From Pseudopedobacter sp043763845 (GTDB lineage Bacteria > Bacteroidota > Bacteroidia > Sphingobacteriales > Sphingobacteriaceae), in assembly GCA_043763845.1 (NCBI GenBank), contig JAYULE010000188.1, forward strand, positions 1 to 6,846: 6,846 nt of DNA, given 5' to 3'. A program made the translations under genes and the position numbers. The notes beneath the pieces are model-generated. The model ran no database searches. It was given only the letters and a program-made list of their open reading frames with translations, and had not been told where the DNA came from. Positions within the stretch are counted from its first letter, which is position 1; each line of letters begins with the position of its first letter. This document shows, piece after piece, positions 6,519 to 6,846 of this stretch.

Positions 6519-6526
6519 CAAACTTA
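6519..6526 (-). promoter_or_regulatory. Promoter -7 box for the endonuclease gene
   Basis: On the minus strand the sequence is TAAGTTTG, an exact TAnnTTTG match. It sits within an 11-base palindrome AAACTTAGTTT (6520-6530). The predicted start point is only about 7-10 bases before the ATG at 6505, so the message would be nearly leaderless. A weak TTTA lies at about the -33 distance. This gives the endonuclease a promoter separate from that of the methyltransferase. Confidence 0.5.
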
Positions 6527-6587
6527 GTTTTATCTTGTTATTTTAAAGGGTGTTCTTTTTAATTTGGCTAGAACATATCTATTTACC

Positions 6588-6599
6588 AAACCAAATTTT
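6588..6599 (+). repeat. Right copy of 12-base direct repeat flanking the R-M module
   Basis: AAACCAAATTTT is identical in sequence and orientation to 3859-3870. It lies between the endonuclease promoter and the end of bioB, where the right junction of an inserted R-M module would be expected. Chance is a real alternative. Confidence 0.4.
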
Positions 6600-6631
6600 G
6601 ACCACCACATTCATTCCCCTAAACACCTCCA

Positions 6632-6846
6632 CTACCCCACCTCTTCCACCGCATTCGGCCTGCCATTTTTAAAAGCTTTGCGGGTGCTTAAACCTAAAAG
6701 CTCAAACATTGCCATATCATCTTCAAAATTTGGGTTTGGGGTGGTAAGTAATTTATCGCCAGCAAAAATAGAATTTGCCCCAGCCATAAAACATAAAGCC
6801 TGTTCTATCACGCTCATTTCGTTACGCCCAGCCGATAAACGTACTG
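6632..6846 (-). CDS. bioB: Biotin synthase, C-terminal 70 residues (5' part beyond window)
   Basis: BioB is a radical-SAM enzyme that inserts sulfur into dethiobiotin, the last step of biotin synthesis in the cytoplasm. The visible frame starts with VRLSAGRNEMSVIEQALCF and continues with MAGANSIFAGDKLLTTPNP, which is the hallmark BioB C-terminus. The first Arg of VRLSAGR corresponds to E. coli Arg260, a ligand of the [2Fe-2S] cluster that serves as sulfur donor, so the part seen is intact. After FELLGLSTRKAF the tail is short and ends at TAG (6632-6634), about 18 residues earlier than the E. coli protein relative to that Arg. The radical-SAM CxxxCxxC motif lies outside the window. No clear intrinsic terminator follows, and the endonuclease gene lies 126 bases downstream on the same strand. 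Confidence 0.96.
   Translation of the reverse strand, partial: VRLSAGRNEMSVIEQALCFMAGANSIFAGDKLLTTPNPNFEDDMAMFELLGLSTRKAFKNGRPNAVEEVG

Overview
The window looks like the chromosome of a Bacteroidota bacterium, probably Sphingobacteriaceae (Pedobacter-like). The signs are AT-rich DNA, promoter boxes of the Bacteroidota form TAnnTTTG, start codons without Shine-Dalgarno sequences, a Bacteroidota-style TonB-dependent receptor, and a biotin synthase tail that reads like those of Pedobacter relatives. The taxonomic call rests on pattern recognition, not on a search.

Layout. Positions 1-1964 (minus) hold a TonB-dependent outer-membrane receptor whose last few dozen residues lie beyond the left edge. 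A 294-base gap follows, with a REP-like palindromic element (2065-2169) and a second imperfect hairpin (2177-2235). Positions 2259-3572 (minus) encode a lipoprotein of the PQQ-dependent sugar/sorbosone dehydrogenase family. A 395-base intergenic region (3573-3967) carries oppositely directed promoters, a 94-base stretch without any C, and several short repeats. Next is a compact restriction-modification module: a small HTH-like DUF6471-type protein (3968-4246, plus) overlaps by 4 bases a DNA cytosine-5 methyltransferase (4243-5607, plus), which converges on and overlaps by 47 bases a PD-(D/E)XK-type restriction endonuclease (5561-6505, minus). At the right edge is the 3' end of bioB (6632 to beyond 6846, minus).

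How the genes work together. The receptor, the dehydrogenase and bioB look like ordinary resident genes, all on the minus strand. The R-M module sits between the dehydrogenase and bioB and is the accessory part. The methyltransferase would protect host sites that the endonuclease cuts. The small HTH-like protein is translationally coupled to the methyltransferase and lies just downstream of a promoter overlapped by an imperfect palindrome. This suggests, by inference only, an autoregulatory controller of the methyltransferase operon. The endonuclease has its own promoter and would be transcribed antisense to the methyltransferase 3' end.

Points of most interest: the DUF6471-methyltransferase coupling with its candidate operator, the 47-base convergent overlap of methyltransferase and endonuclease, a winged-helix-like segment inside the methyltransferase target-recognition region, the atypical E-x-S catalytic motif of the endonuclease, and the REP-like palindrome.
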